Positions 19,936-27,544 of a DNA stretch of 55,074 nt are shown here, in pieces (position 1 is the first letter of the stretch; every line of letters starts with the position of its first letter). The notes below the pieces were generated by a model. The model was not told the DNA's origin. It did not search any database and saw only the letters and a list, made by a program, of their open reading frames with translations. The DNA is taken from NCBI GenBank assembly GCA_002389265.1, contig DGOD01000239.1, forward strand, positions 1 through 55,074. The letters run 5' to 3'. The DNA is from Gammaproteobacteria bacterium UBA4475 (GTDB taxonomy: Bacteria; Pseudomonadota; Gammaproteobacteria; Pseudomonadales; Azotimanducaceae). Made by a program: the position numbers and the translations under genes.

Positions 19936-20718
19936 ATGAAATTAAACGACAAAATCGCCATCGTCACTGGCGCTGGCAGTGGTATCGGTCGCGCCATGGC
20001 GAAACGATTTATCCAAGAAGGCGCTCGTCAGGTCATTATCGCCGATCTGCATGCTGATAGCCTGACATCACTGGCTGCTGAGATTGGTGCCAGGGCGATC
20101 AAGACCGATGTCGCCAACGAACAGGAAGTCATTCACTTGATCCGTACCGTGGAACAAGATTATGGTCAGATTGACCTGCTCTGTAACAACGCCGGTATCG
20201 GGGTCGGTGGCGGCCCAGAAACGTCTAACGAAGATTGGCAGCGAATCTGGGAGATCAACGTCATGGCGCATATCTACGCCACCCGCGCGGCACTACCGGA
20301 CATGCTCAACCGTGGAGAAGGTTATATTTTGAATACCGCCTCAGCTGCTGGCTTGCTCACTCAGATCGGCTCTGCACCTTATGCCGTGACAAAGCATGCG
20401 GCCGTGGCCTATGCCGAATGGTTAGCAGTGACCTATGGTGACCGTGGCATCAAAGTCTCGGCGCTCTGCCCACAAGCGGTCAGAACGGCTATGACGGCGA
20501 ACACTGAGGGCGGCGGCGTGGCCGGCGTGGACGGCATGATGGAGCCCGAAGAATTGTGCGATACAGTGATTGAAACCCTGGATGCCGAAACGTTCCTGGT
20601 CTTGCCGCACAAGGAAGTTTTAACTTATATGCAACGCAAAACAGCAGATTACGATCGCTGGATCAAGGGGATGATGCGTCTGCAGGCAGCCTATGGTGTG
20701 GACTCCTTTCCTGATTGA
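19936..20718 (+). CDS. Short-chain dehydrogenase/reductase
   Basis: 260 residues of classical SDR type: cofactor motif TGAGSGIG (about residues 12-19), NNAG (about 89-92), catalytic serine in LNTASAAG and YxxxK in YAVTKHAAVAYAEW. Such enzymes oxidise or reduce alcohol/ketone pairs with NAD(P); the substrate cannot be read. The conserved start of the fold (KLNDKIAIVTGAG) and an AGGATAAG ribosome site select ATG 19936 over an upstream extension. Its stop codon overlaps the -35 element of the metA promoter. Confidence 0.88.
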   Translation: MKLNDKIAIVTGAGSGIGRAMAKRFIQEGARQVIIADLHADSLTSLAAEIGARAIKTDVANEQEVIHLIRTVEQDYGQIDLLCNNAGIGVGGGPETSNEDWQRIWEINVMAHIYATRAALPDMLNRGEGYILNTASAAGLLTQIGSAPYAVTKHAAVAYAEWLAVTYGDRGIKVSALCPQAVRTAMTANTEGGGVAGVDGMMEPEELCDTVIETLDAETFLVLPHKEVLTYMQRKTADYDRWIKGMMRLQAAYGVDSFPD

Positions 20719-20742
20719 TATCCCGCGTCAAAGACTTATAAT
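20715..20742 (+). promoter_or_regulatory. Sigma-70 promoter for the metA leader
   Basis: TTGATA (20715-20720) and a perfect TATAAT (20737-20742) separated by 16 nt. Transcription would begin near 20749, about 17 nt before the SAM-II aptamer, giving a leader of roughly 125 nt. The -35 overlaps the stop codon of the upstream SDR gene. Confidence 0.7.
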
Positions 20743-20765
20743 GGCTGGCACGAAACCAACAATAC

Positions 20766-20814
20766 AGCGCCGATTTGAGTTCAGCTTGCGGGCGCTATAT
20801 AAATACTGCTAAAG
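20766..20814 (+). promoter_or_regulatory. SAM-II riboswitch aptamer
   Basis: Matches the SAM-II (metA RNA) consensus as I remember it, element by element. P1 stem AGCGCC (20766-20771) pairs with GGCGCT (20791-20796). The conserved GATTT (20772-20776) and CTTGC (20785-20789) lie inside the loop; ATAAA (20799-20803) and GCTAAAG (20808-20814) lie in the 3' tail that forms the pseudoknot. SAM-II binds S-adenosylmethionine in an H-type pseudoknot and represses methionine genes. It sits between a good promoter and metA, exactly the expected position. A terminator and a mutually exclusive 7-bp hairpin follow, so control is probably at transcription elongation. Confidence 0.93.
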
Positions 20815-20834
20815 AGTATTAAACCTGCTTTAGC
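20808..20834 (+). promoter_or_regulatory. Putative anti-terminator hairpin of the metA leader
   Basis: GCTAAAG (20808-20814), the last element of the SAM-II aptamer, is exactly complementary to CTTTAGC (20828-20834), leaving a 13-nt loop that contains most of the 5' arm of the terminator. The pairing therefore excludes both the pseudoknot and the terminator. Without SAM the tail would be free to form it, letting transcription continue into metA. This is a structural inference from base pairing. Confidence 0.7.
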
Positions 20835-20859
20835 GCTAATGCTGAGCAGGTTTTTTTTT
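20821..20859 (+). terminator. Intrinsic terminator in the metA leader (attenuator)
   Basis: 9-bp stem AAACCTGCT (20821-20829) with AGCAGGTTT (20845-20853), 15-nt loop, and a run of nine T ending at 20859. It lies after the SAM-II aptamer and only 14 nt before the metA start, with the ribosome site GAGGA (20860-20864) directly behind the T-run. It can also end SDR transcripts arriving from upstream. Confidence 0.9.
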
Positions 20860-20873
20860 GAGGACGAACCACC

Positions 20874-21824
20874 ATGCCATTGCGGATTCCAGACAATTTA
20901 CCCGCGTCTCAGGTACTCGAGCTAGAAAACATATTTTGTATTTCCGACGCCCAGGCCCAACATCAGGATATCCGGCCGCAGAGAATACTGTTGTTGAATC
21001 TGATGCCGAAGAAAATCGACACTGAGATCCATCTACTGCGCATGCTCTCGAACACCCCATTGCAGGTAGAAGTCGACTTGATGCGAATCTCTGACAAACC
21101 GTCGAAAAACACACCTGTCGCCCACATGGATGCATTTTATAAAGACTTCAGTGCGATCCGTAGCAACAAGTATGACGGCATGATCATTACCGGCGCACCC
21201 TTGGGTCAAGTACCCTTTGAGGATGTTTATTTTTGGCAGGAGATGACAGAGATTATGGATTGGACGCTGACCAACGTCACGTCAGTCATGTATCTTTGTT
21301 GGGGAGTACAGGCCGCCATGTATCACCTGTATGGCATCGACAAAGTCGTATTACCGAAGAAGCTATCTGGTGTTTACCCCCACCATCTCGTTAAACCCTT
21401 TTCGCCTATAGTCAGAGGCTTTGACGACACCTTTGACGCTCCCCACTCGCGCTATGCGGAGGTGCCAGTGAGCGCCATCCAGCAAATCCCCGAGCTCGAG
21501 ATTATTGCCGCCTCTGAGATCGCCGGCGCTTACATCATCGCAAGTTCCGATGGACGCCAATTATTTGTCACCGGCCATTCCGAGTACGAACCATTGTGCC
21601 TGAAAGACGAGTATGAGCGCGATCTAGCAGCCGGTCATCAGCCGGCAATACCAGAACACTATTTTCCCAACGACGACCCAGCTCTGCCACCCATCGTCAA
21701 CTGGAAAAGCCACGGCAGCCTGCTGTTCTCCAACTGGCTCAACTATTATGTTTACCAACTAACTCCCTTCGATATGAATAACATCGGCGAGCAGCTCGGC
21801 GAGACCAAAATGACCCTGGTCTAA
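20874..21824 (+). CDS. metA: Homoserine O-succinyltransferase (MetA/HTS family)
   Basis: 316-residue class-I-glutamine-amidotransferase-like acyltransferase that activates homoserine for methionine synthesis. The nucleophile cysteine is in MYLCWGVQAAMYHLYG (about residue 142). The histidine and glutamate of the triad are in VTGHSEYEP (about residues 235-237). In the acyl-CoA site the sequence reads ITGAPLGQV. The glycine at the position equivalent to E. coli residue 111 is associated with succinyl-CoA, whereas acetyl-CoA enzymes have glutamate there, so succinyl transfer is predicted. The ribosome site GAGGA is 9 nt before ATG. Expression is expected to be shut down by SAM through the leader. 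Confidence 0.95.
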   Translation: MPLRIPDNLPASQVLELENIFCISDAQAQHQDIRPQRILLLNLMPKKIDTEIHLLRMLSNTPLQVEVDLMRISDKPSKNTPVAHMDAFYKDFSAIRSNKYDGMIITGAPLGQVPFEDVYFWQEMTEIMDWTLTNVTSVMYLCWGVQAAMYHLYGIDKVVLPKKLSGVYPHHLVKPFSPIVRGFDDTFDAPHSRYAEVPVSAIQQIPELEIIAASEIAGAYIIASSDGRQLFVTGHSEYEPLCLKDEYERDLAAGHQPAIPEHYFPNDDPALPPIVNWKSHGSLLFSNWLNYYVYQLTPFDMNNIGEQLGETKMTLV

Positions 21825-21855
21825 CAAAAATCTGCTGCTCAGCTGCCGGGCCGCG

Positions 21856-22677
21856 CTAGCTAACGAGTTCCGCAGGTTCCAACTTATAGTCTGTCATCAT
21901 GTCTGCGGCGTACGTAATCTTGCCCGTCATCTCATGGGGATCACCGTGAACCAGACGCAGACAAGCCTCTGCCATATGTTCTACAGGGGTGATGCGGTCC
22001 TCTGGGGTCTCGTCGGTAACTAATTTGTGATGTAAAACACCCGGGGTGGCTACCAGACCGGGGGAAATGACATTGACCCCAATATTATCTACATAAACCT
22101 CAGATGCCAGTCCCGTTGTGAAGCGTTCCAATGCAGCCTTACACATGCCGTAGACTGTGCTCCCACGACCCACCAGGGCCTTGTCTGGATGCAAGGCAGC
22201 ATGGGAAGAAATATTCAGAATCCAGCCCGACTTTCGGCTACGCATGCTCGGCAATATCAGTTGGGCTAGATGGAATGGGGCATAAACCTGCACTTCCAAC
22301 ATCAGATCGAAGTGCTTCTTCTGAAACCTTTCCACCGGCGTGAAATAGGTGACAGCCGCATTATTCACCAAGATATCCACTGGGCCAAAAACAGCTTGCG
22401 TTTCCTCGATCAGATTTTGTCGATGCTCTGCCAGGGACAGGTCGCAACGAATCGCGTGCGCCTCACCACCCGCCGCCTGAATCCGCCGCACCACTGAGTT
22501 GATACTGCCGGATAAGACGTGCTCGCCCTCCTCCACCGTACGCGCCGAGACGACAACTTTCGCACCTTCCATTGCGTAGCGAATGGCAATCGCCTCACCG
22601 ATGCCACGGCTGGCACCGGTAATGATTGCCACTTGCCCTGCCAGTAATCCCTTAGTATTTACTTTCGCTTGTGTCAT
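21856..22677 (-). CDS. Short-chain dehydrogenase/reductase
   Basis: 273 residues. Cofactor motif TGASRGIGEA (about residues 20-29), NNAA in the middle, catalytic serine in LNISSHAAL and YxxxK in VYGMCKAALERF, with a C-terminal extension mentioning no membrane segment. The long substrate-side region (QKKHFDLMLEVQVYAPFHL) resembles SDRs acting on bulky or acyl substrates, but the substrate is unknown. The chosen start at 22677 is preceded on its strand by GGGAGAGG. A 40-residue upstream extension is possible but lacks a ribosome site and reads as non-conserved. The gene is convergent with metA and divergent from the peptide/exporter unit. Confidence 0.87.
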   Translation of the reverse strand: MTQAKVNTKGLLAGQVAIITGASRGIGEAIAIRYAMEGAKVVVSARTVEEGEHVLSGSINSVVRRIQAAGGEAHAIRCDLSLAEHRQNLIEETQAVFGPVDILVNNAAVTYFTPVERFQKKHFDLMLEVQVYAPFHLAQLILPSMRSRKSGWILNISSHAALHPDKALVGRGSTVYGMCKAALERFTTGLASEVYVDNIGVNVISPGLVATPGVLHHKLVTDETPEDRITPVEHMAEACLRLVHGDPHEMTGKITYAADMMTDYKLEPAELVS

Positions 22678-22831
22678 CTTTGCCTCTCCCGGATCTCGCT
22701 GCGTAGCATAATTTGCTTTGCGCTGAGTTAACCTCAGCGACACCTGACTATAAACCAGCCCGACGGCTCGGCGCAAAGGCTGCCACAGTGAACGCACAGC
22801 ATTGGCTTACGCGCTCTGCGGTCAATCGCCC

Positions 22832-22861
22832 TTGGCCATCCAGGTATCGAGGCGCCATATT
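22832..22861 (+). promoter_or_regulatory. Weak candidate promoter for the peptide/exporter unit
   Basis: TTGGCC (22832-22837) and CATATT (22856-22861) separated by 18 nt, each with four matches to the sigma-70 consensus. It lies 28 nt before the 49-residue peptide gene and is the best-placed pair I can find in the divergent gap; it may be chance. Confidence 0.3.
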
Positions 22862-22889
22862 GTGGACTCCAACAGGAGGCAGCCTCGCT

Positions 22890-23039
22890 ATGCAAGATCT
22901 GCGCACCGCAACAGGGATACTGCGGCAGAATAGATGGTCCTACACCAACGTAGGCTGCTGCGGCATTTTCACTGGGCTATTCATTGAGCTATTCATCGAG
23001 CTATCCGCCGACCAGCCACTACCCTGGCGCGCACCCTAA
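22890..23039 (+). CDS. 49-residue Cys-Cys peptide coupled to a C39 exporter
   Basis: Small gene with an excellent ribosome site AGGAGG (22874-22879, 10 nt before ATG). Its TAA shares one base with the ATG of the membrane fusion protein gene (TAATG), which implies translational coupling. The peptide has a basic first half (MQDLRTATGILRQNRWSY), a VGCCG motif, a hydrophobic stretch with the doubled FIELFIEL, and a proline-rich end PLPWRAP. The doubling is a 12-bp tandem repeat (22977-23000, one mismatch). No classical double-glycine leader is present. It could be a secreted peptide, a helper of the exporter or a leader for coupling; I do not recognise a family. Longer upstream frames starting at TTG have no ribosome site. 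Confidence 0.65.
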   Translation: MQDLRTATGILRQNRWSYTNVGCCGIFTGLFIELFIELSADQPLPWRAP

Positions 23040-24313
23040 TGCCTGACACTGCGCATCACTCCGCTAACACAGAATCACTGTTCACAGCCAAATCCTTACT
23101 TTTTCGCCAACAACAGAATATCGGTCAGGCACGTTTGATTGGCCCACCTCACCTCACGACGATCGTTATTTTGCTGGCCGTTATTTTAGTCACTGCGATG
23201 ATATTTCTTACCCGCTTCGACTACGTACGTAAACAAAGCGTACCCGGCTTCCTTGAATACAGCGTCACGACCAAACGTCTGTACCCCGAACGTTCTGGCA
23301 AAATAGAGCGACTCAATGTGCGACCCGGTGATGTCGTCAATGCCGGTGACATATTGGCGGTTGTCAGCTCTGACTTACCTCAACAAGTTGAATATGGCAG
23401 GAACGCGATGGCTGACTTCGAACGGCTGATTGTTCACCAGCACCAAGCTCGAGAAGACTTTACCGCAGACAATAAAATTCTGCTGAAGAAAATGCAGGCG
23501 CAAATCGACGCGCTGACGACTGCCGGCACGTTGCAGCAAGAGATGATTAACATTCAGCAATTGAAGGAAGACCAGGCTGGTCAGATCCGTAAGGCATCGC
23601 TGGCGCTGCTGCAAGCGGGCCAGATTTCACCATTAAACTTTAGCGAGCGCGAGGAGCGTTGGCATTCGATCCGCCAGGCAACTACCGAGTTAAGATCGAC
23701 GCTGGCAAATTTACATGCGCAGAAGATCCAGTTACAGATTACAGTTGCCAACAACGCTGTAACCCAGCGGGTCGGGCTGCTACCTATGAATGCCGAAATT
23801 GTCCGCCTAGAGCAGAGCCGCAACAATTATCAACGGGAGATACGCCAGGAACTGATCGCCCCACTCGCCGGCCGTATCGCAACACTACTGCACGAACCCG
23901 GCGAACATGTCTCACCAGACATGCCGATTCTCACCCTCGAGCCTAATACCGGTATCCTCCAGGCCAAGCTCATGATAGCGAGCCACGCTATCGGGTTTAT
24001 ACGCCCCGGGCAAGCAGTCAACTTACTGTACGACGCCTTTCCACATCAACAATTCGGTAGTTATCCAGGACAGGTTGTAGATGTCTCGCGCCACCCGTTA
24101 ACAGCACTCGACCAGACCAGCTTGCCACGGGGCGCACCACCCGTGTACCTGGCAACCATTACCCTGAATGAGCATCACATCACCGCCTACGGCAAGGCCA
24201 TACGCCTGCGCGAAGGCATGACACTCAAGGCTGATATTCTGCTTGAATCGCGCAGCTTGATGGCGTGGCTATTCGAGCCCCTATTCATTATGCGCGGTCG
24301 AGGTAGTTCCTGA
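23039..24313 (+). CDS. CvaA/HlyD-like membrane fusion protein
   Basis: 424-residue periplasmic adaptor of a type I secretion system. One N-terminal membrane segment (about residues 41-60, TTIVILLAVILVTAMIFLTRF). Then come a barrel/lipoyl half (SGKIERLNVRPGDVVNAGDILAVV), a long coiled-coil hairpin (about residues 115-260) and the second lipoyl half (LIAPLAGRIATLLHEPGEHVS). The order and the 'YVRKQSVPGFLEY' entry resemble colicin V CvaA. It should link the ABC exporter encoded next to an outer-membrane TolC-type channel, which is not in this window. The start overlaps the peptide gene by one base, and the stop overlaps the ABC gene by one base (TGATG). Confidence 0.9.
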   Translation: MPDTAHHSANTESLFTAKSLLFRQQQNIGQARLIGPPHLTTIVILLAVILVTAMIFLTRFDYVRKQSVPGFLEYSVTTKRLYPERSGKIERLNVRPGDVVNAGDILAVVSSDLPQQVEYGRNAMADFERLIVHQHQAREDFTADNKILLKKMQAQIDALTTAGTLQQEMINIQQLKEDQAGQIRKASLALLQAGQISPLNFSEREERWHSIRQATTELRSTLANLHAQKIQLQITVANNAVTQRVGLLPMNAEIVRLEQSRNNYQREIRQELIAPLAGRIATLLHEPGEHVSPDMPILTLEPNTGILQAKLMIASHAIGFIRPGQAVNLLYDAFPHQQFGSYPGQVVDVSRHPLTALDQTSLPRGAPPVYLATITLNEHHITAYGKAIRLREGMTLKADILLESRSLMAWLFEPLFIMRGRGSS

Positions 24314-26421
24314 TGGAACTGCTGCGGACTTTACATCTCGGCGGTCGTCGACAGTTACCGATAGTGCTGCAAGCAGAATATTCAGAATGCGGCCTTGCCT
24401 GTCTCGCCATGGTCGCCGCCTACCATGGCCAGCAAGAAAGCTTATTGCGTTTGCGCGAGCGCTTTCAAACGAGCCAGCATGGGGTCAATCTGCATCACTT
24501 AATGATGATGGCCCGGCGTTTCTGCTTGACTAGCCGGGCCCTGCGTTGCGAGATTGACGAAATCTGTAAACTTGAGCTACCGGTCATTATTCACTGGGAC
24601 TTCAACCACTTTGTGGTCGTCGCCCGCGCCAGCCGTACCAGTATCACGATTCACGACCCAGCTCTGGGACAGCGAAAGTATAGCTTGGCTGCTGCTGCCC
24701 GCCACTTTACCGGTATTGCTCTGGAGCTGACCCCGGATGCGCAATTTAAAGCCACAGACAGTGCCGCTAAACTGTCCTTAAGGCAATTCTTGGGTAATCT
24801 GCCAGGGATGGTGCCGATACTTGCTCAAATTCTATTTTTATCCGTGATCTTGCAATTCGTCGCCCTGGCCAGCCCGTTTTACATGCAGCTCGTTGTCGAC
24901 GACGTATTGGTCAAACAGGATGTAGACCTGTTGATATTATTAGCTACAGGCTTTTTGGCGATCACCTTAATCTCGTTGATAACCCAAGCAATTCGCGGTT
25001 GGACTAATATCTACCTAACGAATCAACTCTCTCTTAAGTTTGGTAGTCGTTTGTTTCACCGATTACTGAGCCTCAAAGGTGACTATTTTATGAAACGTCA
25101 TTTGGGTGATGTCGTTTCACGATTCGCTTCTCTGCGCCCGGTACAGGAATTTCTCACCAGTAGCGCCATCACGGTTCTATTAGATAGTGTCATGGCCTTA
25201 AGCACGCTCACGATGATTCTAATCTACTCACCATTATTAGCGGGTGTCGTGGTACTGGCTCTGCTCTTGTACTTGGTGAGTCAGATGGCATTTTATTTAC
25301 CCACAAGGAATAGATCTCACGAACAGATCACTGCCAACGCCAAGCTCGATTCAAATTTCATGGAATCCATTCGGTCAATCAGCGCCATCAAACGCTTTGG
25401 CGCCGAACAACAGCGCGAGAGTGAATGGCAAAACCGCTTCAATGAAGTAATTAATGCTAATATTCGTCTTAGCTGGCTGTCCTTGGCACGAGACATTCTG
25501 AATAATGGTATCTCTGGTATATCGCAGATACTGGTCATATTTTTAGGCGCCAAGCAGGTTCTCAGTGGTCAAATGAGTATCGGTATGCTCTACGCATTTA
25601 TGGCTTATCGCAGCCATCTCGTCAGCGCTGCGACCTCCCTGGTCAACGAGTTGATTCGTTTTTTAATGCTATCACTGCACCTTGAGCGCTTGAGCGATAT
25701 TCAATTAGCCGCAGCCGACACGCCACCACCGATGCAAGCAGCACCCGCCATCAGCGGACGAATACGACTAGACGGTGTAGGCTTTCGGCATACCGATGAT
25801 CAACCCTGGATACTGCAACAGATCAAACTGGACATCCAACCCGCGGACCGGCTCTGTATTCTCGGGCCCTCAGGCTGCGGTAAATCGACATTACTGAATG
25901 TCATGCAAAATTTATTGCCCGCCAGTCGCGGCGAAATTTACATCGATGAACTACCCCTGAGCGGCGCTGGTAGTAGCGCACTAAGAACGCACAGCGCGAG
26001 CGTGATGCAAGGCGAGGCGCTGCTATCGGGCAGTATCTTATCTAATATCGCGTTTAACGATCCTGAGTTCGACTATGAACGCGTGGAATCTGCGGCCAGA
26101 CTCGCGATGATTCACGATGACATCATGACGATGGCCATGGGCTACGAGAGTCTGATTGGGGATATGGGCACGATTTTGTCTGCGGGACAGCAGAGTCGAG
26201 TTCTCATCGCCCGAGCCTTATATCATCGTCCCAAGATCTTGTTTCTTGACGAGTGCACGGCACATTTGGACGAAGCCACAGAAGCGCAGGTCATGCAGAG
26301 CATTATCGACCTTGAAATTACCTGTATCTTTGTGACCCACAATACTCGACTCACTCGTCACGCGACTGCAGTACTGCATTTAACGCCACGGGGTTATCAA
26401 CTGGCTTCCAGCAATCCGTAA
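24313..26421 (+). CDS. CvaB-like C39-peptidase ABC exporter
   Basis: 702 residues in three parts. An N-terminal C39 peptidase (about 1-140) has the oxyanion glutamine and catalytic cysteine in QAEYSECGLACLAM, histidine in IIHWDFNHFVVV and aspartate in IHDPALG, so it looks active. Next is a six-helix membrane domain (about 165-440). The nucleotide-binding domain has Walker A GPSGCGKST, signature LSAGQ (variant of LSGGQ), Walker B ILFLDE and the H-loop VTHNT. The peptidase is very like colicin V CvaB, which removes double-glycine leaders while exporting peptides. Translationally coupled to the fusion protein. The NBD reads complete to the stop, after which the same frame stays open for 60 codons. 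The cargo is not identified. Confidence 0.93.
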   Translation: MELLRTLHLGGRRQLPIVLQAEYSECGLACLAMVAAYHGQQESLLRLRERFQTSQHGVNLHHLMMMARRFCLTSRALRCEIDEICKLELPVIIHWDFNHFVVVARASRTSITIHDPALGQRKYSLAAAARHFTGIALELTPDAQFKATDSAAKLSLRQFLGNLPGMVPILAQILFLSVILQFVALASPFYMQLVVDDVLVKQDVDLLILLATGFLAITLISLITQAIRGWTNIYLTNQLSLKFGSRLFHRLLSLKGDYFMKRHLGDVVSRFASLRPVQEFLTSSAITVLLDSVMALSTLTMILIYSPLLAGVVVLALLLYLVSQMAFYLPTRNRSHEQITANAKLDSNFMESIRSISAIKRFGAEQQRESEWQNRFNEVINANIRLSWLSLARDILNNGISGISQILVIFLGAKQVLSGQMSIGMLYAFMAYRSHLVSAATSLVNELIRFLMLSLHLERLSDIQLAAADTPPPMQAAPAISGRIRLDGVGFRHTDDQPWILQQIKLDIQPADRLCILGPSGCGKSTLLNVMQNLLPASRGEIYIDELPLSGAGSSALRTHSASVMQGEALLSGSILSNIAFNDPEFDYERVESAARLAMIHDDIMTMAMGYESLIGDMGTILSAGQQSRVLIARALYHRPKILFLDECTAHLDEATEAQVMQSIIDLEITCIFVTHNTRLTRHATAVLHLTPRGYQLASSNP

Positions 26422-26604
26422 ACTATCATTAAAAAATACAACCCTATTGTTCTGGCCATTAGTCCCTGTGGCATCTCACGCTATGACGGCGCCCAGACCC
26501 GCTGGGCAGTACCGGTGGTGTTTGGTCAACAAGTCACACCAGAGCCTCGACGACTCGTTATTCGGCCTGGGATGGACAGCGATGACTCTCAGACACTAGC
26601 ATAG
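26422..26604 (+). other. Open reading extension after the ABC exporter stop, no start codon
   Basis: Directly after the exporter's TAA the same frame stays open for 60 codons to a TAG at 26602-26604. The encoded text (for example LAISPCGISRYDGAQTRWAVP) has protein-like codon choice, but apart from late GTG codons (26515, 26518) and one ATG there is no plausible initiation site. It may be the remnant of a gene that lost its start, a small gene starting at a rare ATT/ATC, or chance. I recognise no family. The remaining 33 nt lead to the nuclease start. Confidence 0.35.
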
Positions 26605-26637
26605 GTACAATATGAACAAGCTGATCGGGGATATAAA

Positions 26638-27525
26638 GTGAGATACATTAGGCTGATCTATTTATCGTTCTGTTTTTCATTCTGGGCCCTGTGGCCGGCC
26701 TCGGCATTCGCTTGGGGAAAACCCGGCCATCAGCTCGTTTGCAGCGTTGCTGAGACCCAGCTTGATGCTACTAGCCGCCAATGGCTGAAAACAACCTTGG
26801 CACTCGGTGAATTTCTCGACGGCAACGGCAGTGATAATTTTGCTGATGCCTGTCTATGGGCTGATGTGGCGAAGTACAGCTCCCACCGAGACAGCTATGA
26901 ACTGCACTTTATCAATATTCCAGCAGGCATCGAGACAATTGACCTGGCTCGAGACTGCGCGGCCATGGACTGCCTAACAGTTGGTATCCGTCGCAGCCTG
27001 GTGTACCTGTCCCAGGACAGTCACGGTAAACGTGAAGATGCCAGAAAAGCGGCGGCGCTACGATATCTCGGACATTTAGTCGGCGATCTACACCAACCCT
27101 TGCATGTCAGTCACGAAGAAGACTGGGGTGGTAATAAAATTAAAATCACCGGCTTTGGCGCACCGACTAACCTGCATAGTCTTTGGGATGTGATACTCGT
27201 GAACCAGGCTGGCCTGAGCTATCCGGCCAGCATCAACCGCTTAAAACCAAAGGGACCTAGAGCCCCTGCAACGGATTCTGTACAAATAATGCCTTGGCTA
27301 CAACATTCCTTCGAGCTGGCTCGCACAACGGCCTATCGCCACACCAATGGGCAGCTTATCGTCAGTGGCGACGGTCTCAACGCTGCTTATATTGCACGGG
27401 CGCTGCCTATGGTCGAAGGACAACTCACGAGTGCAGCTCACCACCTGGCGAGTCTTCTGACCCAAGTCGCCAACGGCCGCCTGACTGTCGACACTATGGA
27501 CTCGCTGGTTTTCAAACCTGAGTGA
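26638..27525 (+). CDS. S1/P1-type zinc nuclease, secreted
   Basis: 295 residues. A signal peptide (SFCFSFWALWPASAFA) is cleaved just before the tryptophan of WGKPGH, which as the mature N-terminus supplies the first zinc ligand in this family. Further ligands are visible in order: D of DACLWADVAKYSSH, H of YELHFINIP, the HLVGDLHQPLH cluster, and H and D of NLHSLWDVIL. These enzymes cleave single-stranded nucleic acid and remove 3'-phosphates of nucleotides outside the cytoplasm, probably for phosphate and nucleoside scavenging. The start is GTG 26638 after a GGGG ribosome site. It follows the C39 exporter by 216 nt, so the two may be independent. It is convergent with the MFS gene, 19 nt between stops. 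Confidence 0.9.
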   Translation: MRYIRLIYLSFCFSFWALWPASAFAWGKPGHQLVCSVAETQLDATSRQWLKTTLALGEFLDGNGSDNFADACLWADVAKYSSHRDSYELHFINIPAGIETIDLARDCAAMDCLTVGIRRSLVYLSQDSHGKREDARKAAALRYLGHLVGDLHQPLHVSHEEDWGGNKIKITGFGAPTNLHSLWDVILVNQAGLSYPASINRLKPKGPRAPATDSVQIMPWLQHSFELARTTAYRHTNGQLIVSGDGLNAAYIARALPMVEGQLTSAAHHLASLLTQVANGRLTVDTMDSLVFKPE

Positions 27526-27544
27526 GCTCACGACCGCGACTCGA

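Noticed and set aside
22713..23039. A 108-residue version of the peptide gene upstream of the membrane fusion protein
   Set aside because: It begins at TTG without a ribosome site and its first 59 codons lie in the divergent promoter region; the ATG at 22890 has AGGAGG at good spacing.
22890..23039. Reading the 49-residue peptide as a classical double-glycine microcin precursor
   Set aside because: There is no GG, GA or GS leader end with the usual hydrophobic spacing; VGCCG does not fit the C39 recognition pattern.
26474..26602. A 38-codon ATG frame between the exporter and the nuclease
   Set aside because: No ribosome site, no leader-like or membrane-like features; it overlaps the longer open frame and looks like chance.
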